Source: an uncultured Thermoanaerobacteraceae bacterium
GTDB taxonomy: Bacteria > Bacillota > DSM-12270 > Thermacetogeniales > Thermacetogeniaceae
Direction: 5' to 3'
Assembly (NCBI GenBank): GCA_937914965.1
Contig: CALGIY010000083.1
Span: 1 to 5,168 of the forward strand
Length of the DNA: 5,168 bases
Part shown: positions 1 through 5,134 of the stretch, piece by piece
Numbering within the stretch: the first letter of the stretch is position 1
How the letters are laid out: every line of letters starts with the position of its first letter
Position numbers and translations under genes: made by a program
The notes under the pieces: model-generated
What the model saw: the letters and a program-made list of their open reading frames with translations, nothing else
Database searches by the model: none
Told to the model about the DNA's origin: nothing

Positions 1-144
1 TATTTTGTCTACAATGGCAAGGATATACCGGTCAATACCGTCCGAAACTATTTTGTACAGAAAGATCCGAAAGATTCCATGAAAGGGGTCAAAATTCCGA
101 AAGAAAAGAAATTGTTCGAGATTATTTCCAAAAATCAGGGTTAA
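1..144 (+). CDS. C-terminal fragment of an unidentified protein
   Basis: An open frame enters at the left edge (frame 1) and runs 47 codons to a TAA stop at 142-144; the start lies outside the window. The visible tail is lysine-rich and hydrophilic, with a short block reading PVNTVRNYF near residues 10-18 and a charged end closing in KNQG. No signal, membrane segment or catalytic motif can be seen. I do not recognise the family. The NTVRNYF block could be a helix of a DNA-binding or regulatory domain, but that is a guess. It is read in the same direction as the mob operon, but the 132-bp gap and the inverted repeats in it suggest a separate transcription unit. The coding call rests on an uninterrupted frame with plausible amino-acid composition up to the edge. 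Confidence 0.5.
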   Translation, partial: YFVYNGKDIPVNTVRNYFVQKDPKDSMKGVKIPKEKKLFEIISKNQG

Positions 145-167
145 TGCCCCCCTGTCTAATTATTGAA

Positions 168-195
168 CATGACCAACGCAGTCGGATGGTCATCC
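168..195. repeat. Overlapping inverted repeats upstream of the mob operon
   Basis: ATGACCA (169-175) is repeated in perfect inverted form as TGGTCAT (187-193) with an 11-nt spacer. The right arm also belongs to a second, tighter palindrome, GGATG-GT-CATCC (184-195). The two hairpins share bases and cannot form together. They sit in the 132-bp gap before the first gene of the mobilization operon, where an operator, terminator or oriT could lie. No U-tract follows, so an intrinsic terminator is unlikely. The gap shows no convincing Bacteroidota promoter: CAATTTTG at 215-222 is one base off the TAnnTTTG -7 consensus but lacks a TTG-type -33 box at the right distance. Confidence 0.45.
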
Positions 196-276
196 AAAAC
201 CCTCTCCTAAATCACAATTTTGCAACGGTGGCACGGCATACAGCTTGCCCGGTATTGTTTACAAAATTGGTATATT

Positions 277-555
277 ATGGTATTGGACATTCTGACAAAA
301 GAAGATTTACAGTTATTTAAAAAAGAACTGCTCGATGAAATCAGGCAGATCGTAAAAGGAAAGACCTTAGCGGAAAATGGAGACAGGGAATGGCTCCGTA
401 GCCGGGAGGTAAGGAATAAATTGAAAATATCTCCCGGAACACTGCAGAACCTTCGGATAACCGGGTTACTGCCCTTCAAGAAAATCGGTGGCAGTATGTA
501 TTATCGTAGCAGCGATGTTGATATGATGATGGAAGGAGGAGACGGCAATGGTTAA
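277..555 (+). CDS. Small helix-turn-helix (excisionase/MerR-like) DNA-binding protein
   Basis: The 92-residue product from the ATG at 277 has two parts. Residues 1-30 form a charged, probably helical lead (LTKEDLQLFKKELLDEIRQI). Residues 38-82 form an HTH_17/excisionase-type domain: the REWLRSREVRNKLKISPGTL core, then a wing with LPFKKIGGSMYYRSSDV. The KIGG-x-x-YYR pattern before the last helix is typical of the small HTH proteins found at the head of Bacteroidota mobile-element modules. An in-frame TTG at 220 would add 19 residues, but they look unlike the family, which starts near the TKEDL helix, so ATG 277 is preferred. No Shine-Dalgarno is visible. It is the first gene of the operon and overlaps the next by 8 nt. 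Likely roles are recombination directionality or control of the mob operon; which one is not shown by the sequence. Confidence 0.8.
   Translation: MVLDILTKEDLQLFKKELLDEIRQIVKGKTLAENGDREWLRSREVRNKLKISPGTLQNLRITGLLPFKKIGGSMYYRSSDVDMMMEGGDGNG
534..539 (+). promoter_or_regulatory. Shine-Dalgarno for the second operon gene
   Basis: A perfect AGGAGG lies 8 nt before the ATG at 548, inside the end of the preceding gene. It is the only strong ribosome-binding site among the operon's genes. It supports the start at 548 and independent initiation on top of coupling through the 8-nt overlap. Confidence 0.6.
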
Positions 556-865
556 TAATACGCATGACCATAACTTTAGCGTTTATTTTGAACATATCAC
601 GCAGGATGATAGATTGCTGCCTTCACATATCGGGCTTGTCATGGCCCTATGCTATTTTCAGCGGCAGGACAATTTCAATGATTTTTTTCATTCTAGCCGC
701 AGGAAACTGATGCATTTCTCGCGCATACGTTCCATTGCCACCTACCATAAATGTCTTTCCGAGCTTGTCCGGTATGGTTATCTTGAGTATATCCCCTCAT
801 GGCATCCGACCAGGGCAAGCAGGTTCAGGTTTATCATGAAAAATAATCCAAGCAGCAATGGCTAG
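548..865 (+). CDS. Small winged-helix-like protein of Bacteroidota mobile elements
   Basis: The 105-residue protein has an N-terminal segment (NFSVYFEHITQDDRLLPSHI, residues 9-28), a hydrophobic helix (GLVMALCYFQRQ), and a helix-turn-helix-like stretch from about 50 to 83 (SRRKLMHFSRIRSIATYHKCLSELVRYGYLEYIP). A basic end containing HPTRASRFRF follows. The pattern 'lmhfsrI-S-ATYHkcl-eL-ryGYleY-pS' recurs in short, usually unnamed proteins beside mobilization genes in this phylum. The fold resembles winged-helix domains of replication or transcription regulators. This is recall of a family, not a search result. The start is fixed by the AGGAGG upstream. The gene overlaps both neighbours by 8 nt, so it is almost certainly co-transcribed and translationally coupled with them. 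Its function is unknown; a regulator or accessory DNA-binding protein of the element is the likeliest reading. Confidence 0.75.
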   Translation: MVNNTHDHNFSVYFEHITQDDRLLPSHIGLVMALCYFQRQDNFNDFFHSSRRKLMHFSRIRSIATYHKCLSELVRYGYLEYIPSWHPTRASRFRFIMKNNPSSNG

Positions 866-1412
866 ATCCGATGAAAACACAAGGTCCGTCCGCTTCCCCA
901 TGGAAGTGGACGGCAGGCTCGAACATCTTTCCCTTAAACTCGGTAGGACAAAACGCCTGCTGGTGATACAGATGGTCGACTATTTCTACAGGAGCAAGAA
1001 GGATCCGGCCGATCTTAACGATGAGGTGCTGAAAAAAGAACTTTCAAGTGGAGTAAGCCGTATACTTTCCTTTATCCGAAAACAGGAAACCGACCTGTTG
1101 GTACCTGTCTATTCCATGCTGGATGAACTGACGACCATGCACAGACAGCAATCAGGTACGATAGAGATTATTTCTGATGAACAGCAGCAGGCATCAAAAT
1201 TTCTGAAAGCCAATACGGAATATCTCGGGAGTCTTGATAAAGTTCTCAAGAAATTACTTTTGGGGATCGCAGAAAAGCAGGAGCTAAAAGATGGTTTCAG
1301 AAAAATCCTTGAACATTATATCAGTCAACGGGAGATGCTGGGCTGGCCGGTCTCTGCCGCCAAAAAGGAGGAACTGGCCAAGCAGGTCAGGGATGCACTG
1401 GCTAAACTTTAA
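858..1412 (+). CDS. BfmA/BtgA-family mobilization protein (RHH relaxosome accessory)
   Basis: The 184-residue protein opens with a ribbon-helix-helix-like domain: a beta strand at TRSVRFPME (8-16), helix A at VDGRLEHLSLKLG (17-29), and helix B at KRLLVIQMVDYFYRS (32-46). A long, charged, mostly helical region follows (about 55-155), probably a coiled coil or oligomerization segment, and the tail is lysine-rich (168-184). This organisation matches the BfmA/BtgA family of Bacteroides mobilization proteins, named in part for btgA of the clindamycin-resistance transfer factor pBFTM10. Such proteins are required for DNA transfer and are thought to bind oriT and help load the relaxase. The start overlaps the previous stop by 8 nt, without a clear Shine-Dalgarno. 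The relaxase-like gene begins 8 nt after its stop, as expected for a mobAB-like pair. Confidence 0.85.
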   Translation: MARSDENTRSVRFPMEVDGRLEHLSLKLGRTKRLLVIQMVDYFYRSKKDPADLNDEVLKKELSSGVSRILSFIRKQETDLLVPVYSMLDELTTMHRQQSGTIEIISDEQQQASKFLKANTEYLGSLDKVLKKLLLGIAEKQELKDGFRKILEHYISQREMLGWPVSAAKKEELAKQVRDALAKL

Positions 1413-1420
1413 TCATTGCT

Positions 1421-2401
1421 ATGTATATCAATATCACAGATCCAGAGACAGGGGACAACAAAGGAAGCTGCGGGAATCTAGTCTCTTATCTTGAAAAGGA
1501 AAACCGTCTTGCTGAAAACAAAGTACCCCAGCATTGGTTCAATGGGGCTAGCAATAACATCAGGCCACATGAAGTCCGTATCGGCATAGATGGCAATATC
1601 GCCAAGCTGGGAAAAGATGACAGTAAGTTTTTTCTGATCAACATCAGCCCCAGCAGAAAAGAGATCGACTTTCTGCAGGCAACTTATGGCGAGCAGGGCG
1701 CAAGGGAAAAGCTGAAAGAATACGCCGTGAGGATCATGGATGAATATGCACGCAATTTTAGGCGTCCGGGAATAGAAAGCAATAATGATCTTTTGTGGTT
1801 TGGCAAACTGGAAAACTACCGATACTACAGCCATAAGGACAAAGAGGTAAAAAATGGCACAAAAAAAATGGGGGATCGTAAAGAGGGACCACAGTTCCAT
1901 GTGCAGGTCATCGTAAGTAGAAAGGATATAACAAACAGGATCAAGCTTAGCCCGCAGAACAGGTCACGTGGAAGGAATGTGGAACACTCAAAAAAAATGG
2001 GACAGTTTGACCAGATGGCTTTCAAACAGTGCGGCGAGACAGTTTTTGACAGAATGTTCGGCTTTGACCGAAAATTGAAAGATACAATACTCTACGCAAA
2101 TACGATGAAGAACGGAAATATTGACCAGCAGGCGGCACTTCATACACTTGACAGACAATTGCAGAGTGGCGGAGATACAACGAGAAAAAAGCAACAGGAC
2201 GAGCCGATTCTTTCAAGGGTGGACTTAGAGAAATTTCCACAGCTAACAGGATGGGTACCTTCATTTGCAGAAGCCGGTTGGGGGCTATTGGATATTCTTC
2301 TAGCCCCAGTTCAGGATTTCGGAGGAAATGATACCGTCGCTGCGGAAGAGGAAAGAAAAAGAAAGCGAAAAAAGAAAGGCAGGGGCCGAAAGATGCGCTA
2401 A
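1421..2401 (+). CDS. DUF5712/BtgB-like mobilization protein, candidate relaxase
   Basis: The 326-residue protein follows the RHH mobilization gene by 8 nt. Features in order: GSCGNLVSYLEKEN (15-28), where Y23 is a candidate nicking tyrosine; FFLINISPSRKEID (70-83), which resembles the strand motif before the metal site in relaxases; LLWFGKLENYRYYSH (124-138); and QFHVQVIVSRKD (158-169), where H160 and Q162 form an HUQ-like variant of the HUH metal-binding motif. A region from about 185 to 245 follows (MGQFDQMAFKQCG, FDRMFGFDR). The tail is strongly basic (311-326, Lys/Arg-rich), suited to DNA binding. The layout matches DUF5712 proteins paired with BfmA/BtgA in Bacteroidota, for which BtgB of pBFTM10 is the named relative I recall. 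The presumed role is nicking at oriT and covalent 5' attachment, in the cytoplasm, using a conjugation machine supplied in trans. Family membership is fairly secure; catalytic assignments are inference. Confidence 0.8.
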   Translation: MYINITDPETGDNKGSCGNLVSYLEKENRLAENKVPQHWFNGASNNIRPHEVRIGIDGNIAKLGKDDSKFFLINISPSRKEIDFLQATYGEQGAREKLKEYAVRIMDEYARNFRRPGIESNNDLLWFGKLENYRYYSHKDKEVKNGTKKMGDRKEGPQFHVQVIVSRKDITNRIKLSPQNRSRGRNVEHSKKMGQFDQMAFKQCGETVFDRMFGFDRKLKDTILYANTMKNGNIDQQAALHTLDRQLQSGGDTTRKKQQDEPILSRVDLEKFPQLTGWVPSFAEAGWGLLDILLAPVQDFGGNDTVAAEEERKRKRKKKGRGRKMR

Positions 2402-2402
2402 C

Positions 2403-2418
2403 AATAAAGAACTTTATT
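2403..2418 (+). terminator. Short AT-rich hairpin after the relaxase stop, weak terminator candidate
   Basis: AATAAA-GAAC-TTTATT forms a 6-bp stem with a 4-nt loop, starting 1 nt after the TAA of the relaxase gene. The stem is A/T only and no long U-tract follows, so it is a weak candidate for an intrinsic terminator and may be no more than 3'-end structure. Confidence 0.25.
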
Positions 2419-2455
2419 CCATATATCTGCAAATATAGACAACTGTATATATGGA
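2418..2455. repeat. 9-bp perfect inverted repeat downstream of the relaxase gene
   Basis: TCCATATAT (2418-2426) pairs perfectly with ATATATGGA (2447-2455) across a 20-nt loop. The right arm contains the ATG (2451) of the small ORF described separately, so the hairpin would bury that start in RNA. Possible roles are terminator, regulator site or part of a transfer origin; the sequence does not choose between them. Confidence 0.4.
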
Positions 2456-2543
2456 TATCTATTTTCACCGCAAGAGCAAATCTACCCACGATGGTCCAAA
2501 GGTCAAGGGTGTAGTGAACGCCCATGCACACGGCCCCTACTAG
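2451..2543 (+). CDS. Possible 30-residue small protein
   Basis: ATG at 2451 opens 30 codons to TAG at 2541-2543, in the same direction as the mob operon and 49 nt after the relaxase stop. The peptide is hydrophilic, basic and histidine-rich: it begins MDIYFHRKSKSTHDGP and ends with a VNAHAHGPY segment. Composition and codon choice look protein-like, not random. The frame ends just inside the right arm of the large palindrome, and its start lies inside a hairpin, with no Shine-Dalgarno in front. It could be a real microprotein, a decayed fragment, or a chance frame across a structured DNA site. No family recognised. Confidence 0.25.
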   Translation: MDIYFHRKSKSTHDGPKVKGVVNAHAHGPY

Positions 2544-2566
2544 CGCCCTTGACCCAATTGTACCAT
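2491..2566. repeat. Large imperfect palindrome, candidate oriT or structured site
   Basis: The core arms GGTCAAGGG (2501-2509) and CCCTTGACC (2546-2554) are perfect 9-bp complements. Pairing resumes on the outside with ATGGT (2491-2495) against ACCAT (2562-2566), and on the inside with TAGT (2512-2515) against ACTA (2539-2542). A small GCC/GGC pairing (2520-2522 and 2532-2534) is possible in the apical loop. Together this is about 18 bp in three helices with short internal bulges, lying 90 bp past the relaxase gene. There is no following T-run, so it is not a typical intrinsic terminator. A relaxase recognition hairpin, a recombination site or an RNA element are the alternatives. Confidence 0.55.
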
Positions 2567-2653
2567 CTTGCCATTTGGTGGCCTAAGCGGTGCCAATAGG
2601 ATGTTATGTTCAATTCAGAGTGCCGTTAAGAAGAAGAAACTCTGGTGTTTTCT

Positions 2654-2752
2654 TTATTTCAGCATAGACATATAACGGTATATAAAATCAGGACTTTTGA
2701 GGCTCTCCTTTCCATGTTTATTGATCTGATCAGCATATTTCATCAAGGATCC
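2654..2752 (-). pseudogene. Possible gene 3' end truncated by the IS (unidentified)
   Basis: On the minus strand an open frame leaves the IS terminus and runs 32 codons to a TAA at 2654-2656. The peptide looks protein-like (LMKYADQINKHGKESLKS, then SPDFIYRYMSMLK at the end). An ATG formed at the IS end (2756-2758) could open it as a 34-residue ORF, but the fragment reads more like the C-terminus of a larger protein whose upstream part would lie beyond the right end of the IS. I do not recognise the family. It may also be chance; the evidence is composition and exact abutment with the IS terminus. Confidence 0.25.
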
Positions 2753-2758
2753 ATGCAT

Positions 2759-2802
2759 ATTCCGATGATATGCCCCCAGGGATTCCGGCGATATGCACCC
2801 AG
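2759..2802. repeat. Tandem terminal repeats at the left end of the IS21 element
   Basis: Two 21-bp units, 2759-2779 (ATTCCGATGATATGCCCCCAG, shown here only by its ATTCCG...CCCAG ends in the second copy) and 2782-2802, match at 18 of 21 positions with a 23-bp period. They share ATTCCG, GATATGC and CCCAG. IS21-family ends carry such repeated transposase-binding sites (L1, L2), so these are probably IstA-binding sites. Matching inverted copies are expected upstream of istA, beyond the right edge. Confidence 0.65.
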
Positions 2803-2838
2803 TTTTAGTTCCTGTGCTTTTTGTTCAGCATGACAAAG

Positions 2839-3558
2839 TTACCTTTTTTTACGTAAGCTTTCACCTTTTATAGTAAAGCGGTGTGCCGTATGCACAATCC
2901 TATCGAGTATGGCATCGGCTATTGTCTGCTCGGGGAAGATGTCGAACCATGCTGCCACGGGCAGCTGGCTGACGATGATGGTCGATTTTCTTGCATGCCT
3001 GTCCTCGATTATTTCCATGATATCATTCTGCTGCTGGCCGTCCAGCGTGGTCAGTCCGAAGTCATCGAGGATGAGCAGATCCGCTTTTGCCAGCTTTTCC
3101 AGCCTTTTGATCAGTGCCCCCTCCAGTCTGGCGACTTTTAGAGCAGGCAGTAACTTTTGGGTATTGTAGTACATCACCGAGTAGCCCTGCCTACAGGCCT
3201 GATGGCCCAGAGCCGTTGCCAGCATGGATTTACCAACGCCCGTAGCGCCGGTTATCAGGATGGATTCTCCGTTTTTGATATAGTTTCCCACGGCAAGTGT
3301 GCTGAGCATAGCCGGGTCGATCCCACGATGTCCTCCTGTATCGATCTGTTCCAGAGATGACGTGTAGCGGAAGTTTGCATTCTTGAGCAGCCTGCTGTAG
3401 CGGTTGTTCCAGCGGACATCGCTTTCGGCCTGTATCAGCATCTGCAGGCCATCGATCAGCGAGAGTTCATGTATTTTCCTGGTCTCATAAAGGGTCTGTA
3501 GGCATCCGGCCATACCCGATAGCCGTAATGCCTGTAGCTTTGATTTTTGTTCTTCCAT
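2839..3558 (-). CDS. istB: IS21-family transposition helper ATPase IstB
   Basis: The 239-residue protein is a DnaC/DnaA-like AAA+ ATPase that assists IstA in IS21 transposition by binding and remodelling target DNA and regulating strand transfer. An N-terminal helical domain (about 1-70, with LRLSGMAGCLQTLYE and AESDVRWNNRYSRLLKNANF) is typical of IstB. The ATPase core has Walker A GATGVGKS (104-111), Walker B LLILDDFG (161-168), a sensor-1-like IIVSQLP (194-200) and DAILDRIVH (216-224), where R220 is the probable arginine finger. All key residues are intact and the length is close to the usual 240-260. The start at 3558 gives the expected MEEQKSKLQALRLSGM N-terminus. It is transcribed with istA, starting 28 nt after the istA stop, so it is not overlapping as in some relatives. 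Confidence 0.95.
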   Translation of the reverse strand: MEEQKSKLQALRLSGMAGCLQTLYETRKIHELSLIDGLQMLIQAESDVRWNNRYSRLLKNANFRYTSSLEQIDTGGHRGIDPAMLSTLAVGNYIKNGESILITGATGVGKSMLATALGHQACRQGYSVMYYNTQKLLPALKVARLEGALIKRLEKLAKADLLILDDFGLTTLDGQQQNDIMEIIEDRHARKSTIIVSQLPVAAWFDIFPEQTIADAILDRIVHTAHRFTIKGESLRKKR

Positions 3559-3586
3559 TTTTTTGATGTTTTATCTGATTATGTAA

Positions 3587-5134
3587 TTAACTGTAGTAGC
3601 TCTTGCCCCGGATATTTTCGTGCCGGGGCAGTAAAACGGTCTGTTCTGAGGTCTGCTGTGCCTTGGCAAGGGCACACTGCCGTATGATCCCGCTCAGGCG
3701 TTTATAGCCCAGCAGATCATTGTCGTAGGCTATACTGCAGGCCTCTTCAAAGATATCCGGCGGGGTCTTACGCTGCAGCTGGAGCAGCCCGTCACAGGTC
3801 CTGAATGCCAGTTCGGGGATATTCTCCGTATCAAAGATGCGCCGGATCAGGCGGGCCAGCCCGGCAGAGCGCTGCCCGGCCAGACCGATGTAGTAGTCCG
3901 GGCTACGGCGCATCTGGTGTCCGTTGTTGGAGGCAAAGTGTTCCTGACGGGTCGTGTATCCCGCGCCCATCTCCCGTGGATGCACGGCGATCTTTTTCCC
4001 CTCGCAGTAGATACTGACCAGTGTGCGGGTATAGATGACCTGCGTCTTCTTTCCGATATAGGCAAAGGGCACCGAATAATGTCGGTTGTCACGCCCCAGA
4101 AGGACGCAGTTGTTGGTGTTTACCGTCAGCTCCGCATAATACCGTTTTTCAAAGTGTTTTTCGGGAAGGGGCCTGAGCAGGTGCCTTTCATCAGCAAGGA
4201 ACCGCTCCTGCCGGCTTACGGGTTCACGCTGCATACGGGTCTGGTTATGCTCGCGTACTTTTTCCATGATCGCCGCATTGAGCTCCGAGAGGGAGAAAAA
4301 GACCCTGTTGCGAAGCTTGGCGAACACACGGCGGTAGATCAGCCGTACGCTGTTCTCGGCATGGGGCTTGTCCCGGGGTTTACGGGGTCTTGCCGGAATG
4401 ACCACCAGCCCATAGTGTTCGGCAAAGTCCTCCATCACTTTGTTCAGTACCGGTTCGTATTTATCGGCCCGGATAACGGCCGCTTTCAGATTGTCCGGGA
4501 CGAGTACCTGAGGTACGCCTCCAAGATGTTCCAGACATTTTCCCAGCGCATATAGAAAGTCGTCGGTGTGCTGGGTGGGAACGGCCATGGCGAAGGTATA
4601 ATTGGAGTATGGGAGGACGGCAACCAGCACCTGTACCTTGATGATCTCCCCACTGTCGCGGTCAATATAACCCGGCGTATCGCCCACAAAGTCAACCTGT
4701 AATCGGTGTGCCGGGTCGTGCTGGAAGACCGCGCTGCCCCTGCGGGCTACCGATAATTGGTTCAGATGGTGACAGAACTGCGAATAACCGTAGCCATCAG
4801 GGTGCTCCGCACGGTACTCTTCCCAGAGCAGTTTGCGGGTAACGTGTTTGCGGCCGAGTTCTTTTTCCAGATATGGTATAAGAGGCTTGAAGTCTTCGAA
4901 ACGGTCCTGTAGGTAGGCGGGGGATCCTGCCGTAAAAAGCCTCTCCAGAACAGGTTCTTCCATATCCAGCAGTTCTCCGACAGGGCGGCTGATGACCAGT
5001 AACTTCTGGACATAACGGTTCACCGTACCCTTATAAAGACCGATCTGCTCGGCAATCTTACGGTTGGACAGCCCCTGGAGATGTAAACGGAGTAATTGTT
5101 TTATCGTGCTCATTCTTTTTGTTTTTCCTGCCAT
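3587..5134 (-). CDS. istA: IS21-family DDE transposase IstA
   Basis: The 515-residue transposase cuts and joins IS ends in the cytoplasm together with IstB. An N-terminal helix-turn-helix (about 10-44: KQLLRLHLQGLSNRKIAEQI then GTVNRYV) binds the terminal repeats. The rve/DDE catalytic core has D148 (RLQVDFVGD), D214 (VLVPDNLKAA) and E260 (DKPHAENSVR), with a 45-residue gap between the last two, as expected. A beta-rich C-terminal domain follows (about 342-390, NCVLLGRDNRHYSVPFAYIG), then a helical tail. No frameshift or missing catalytic residue is seen and the length is normal. The start at 5134 is preferred because MAGKTKRMS-type leads occur in relatives; M8 (5113) is an alternative. AAGAAAAGG just upstream may serve as a weak ribosome site. 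The istA promoter and right IS end lie past the window edge. Confidence 0.95.
   Translation of the reverse strand: MAGKTKRMSTIKQLLRLHLQGLSNRKIAEQIGLYKGTVNRYVQKLLVISRPVGELLDMEEPVLERLFTAGSPAYLQDRFEDFKPLIPYLEKELGRKHVTRKLLWEEYRAEHPDGYGYSQFCHHLNQLSVARRGSAVFQHDPAHRLQVDFVGDTPGYIDRDSGEIIKVQVLVAVLPYSNYTFAMAVPTQHTDDFLYALGKCLEHLGGVPQVLVPDNLKAAVIRADKYEPVLNKVMEDFAEHYGLVVIPARPRKPRDKPHAENSVRLIYRRVFAKLRNRVFFSLSELNAAIMEKVREHNQTRMQREPVSRQERFLADERHLLRPLPEKHFEKRYYAELTVNTNNCVLLGRDNRHYSVPFAYIGKKTQVIYTRTLVSIYCEGKKIAVHPREMGAGYTTRQEHFASNNGHQMRRSPDYYIGLAGQRSAGLARLIRRIFDTENIPELAFRTCDGLLQLQRKTPPDIFEEACSIAYDNDLLGYKRLSGIIRQCALAKAQQTSEQTVLLPRHENIRGKSYYS

Larger units (their letters stand above)
2402..2753. other. Palindrome-rich non-coding region between relaxase gene and IS
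   Basis: About 350 bp without a conventional gene. From left to right it holds a small AT-rich hairpin, a second 9-bp inverted repeat, a large palindrome with a possible 30-codon ORF running into it, a weak fourth hairpin (CCATTTGG at 2571-2578 against CCAATAGG at 2593-2600, with two mismatches), then an AT-rich stretch with a short minus-strand coding-like fragment. TGATCTGATCA at 2722-2732 is a perfect palindrome. The clustering of hairpins next to relaxase genes is what an oriT, or a terminator followed by an element end, would look like. No tRNA or integrase site was recognised. Confidence 0.5.

Noticed and set aside
215..222. Bacteroidota -7 promoter box CAATTTTG before the HTH gene
   Set aside because: It misses the first consensus T and has no TTG-type -33 element about 19-20 bp upstream, so it is not supported as a feature.
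207..479. 90-codon minus-strand ORF
   Set aside because: It is antisense to the HTH gene, whose domain and overlap with the next gene are well supported.
1478..1900. 140-codon minus-strand ORF
   Set aside because: It lies wholly antisense inside the relaxase gene and is rich in Phe/Ile/Cys, as expected for the reverse complement of an A-rich Lys/Glu coding strand.
2022..2531. 169-codon minus-strand ORF
   Set aside because: It runs antisense to the end of the well-supported relaxase gene and across the palindromes. Its product is hydrophobic and irregular, with no recognisable domain.
2491..2566. Rho-independent terminator
   Set aside because: The stem is strong but the loop is long, the helix is interrupted by bulges, and no T-run follows on either strand.
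2759..2802. Start of a CRISPR array
   Set aside because: There are only two units with a 2-nt gap and three mismatches, located at an IS21 end. This fits transposase-binding repeats, not repeat-spacer structure.
2645..2833. 62-codon plus-strand ORF with a GTG start
   Set aside because: It crosses the IS terminus and the tandem repeats. The peptide is Phe/Ser/Cys-rich without a motif or ribosome site.
3917..4555. 212-codon plus-strand ORF
   Set aside because: It is antisense to istA, which has an intact DDE core over the same bases. No domain is recognisable in the antisense product.
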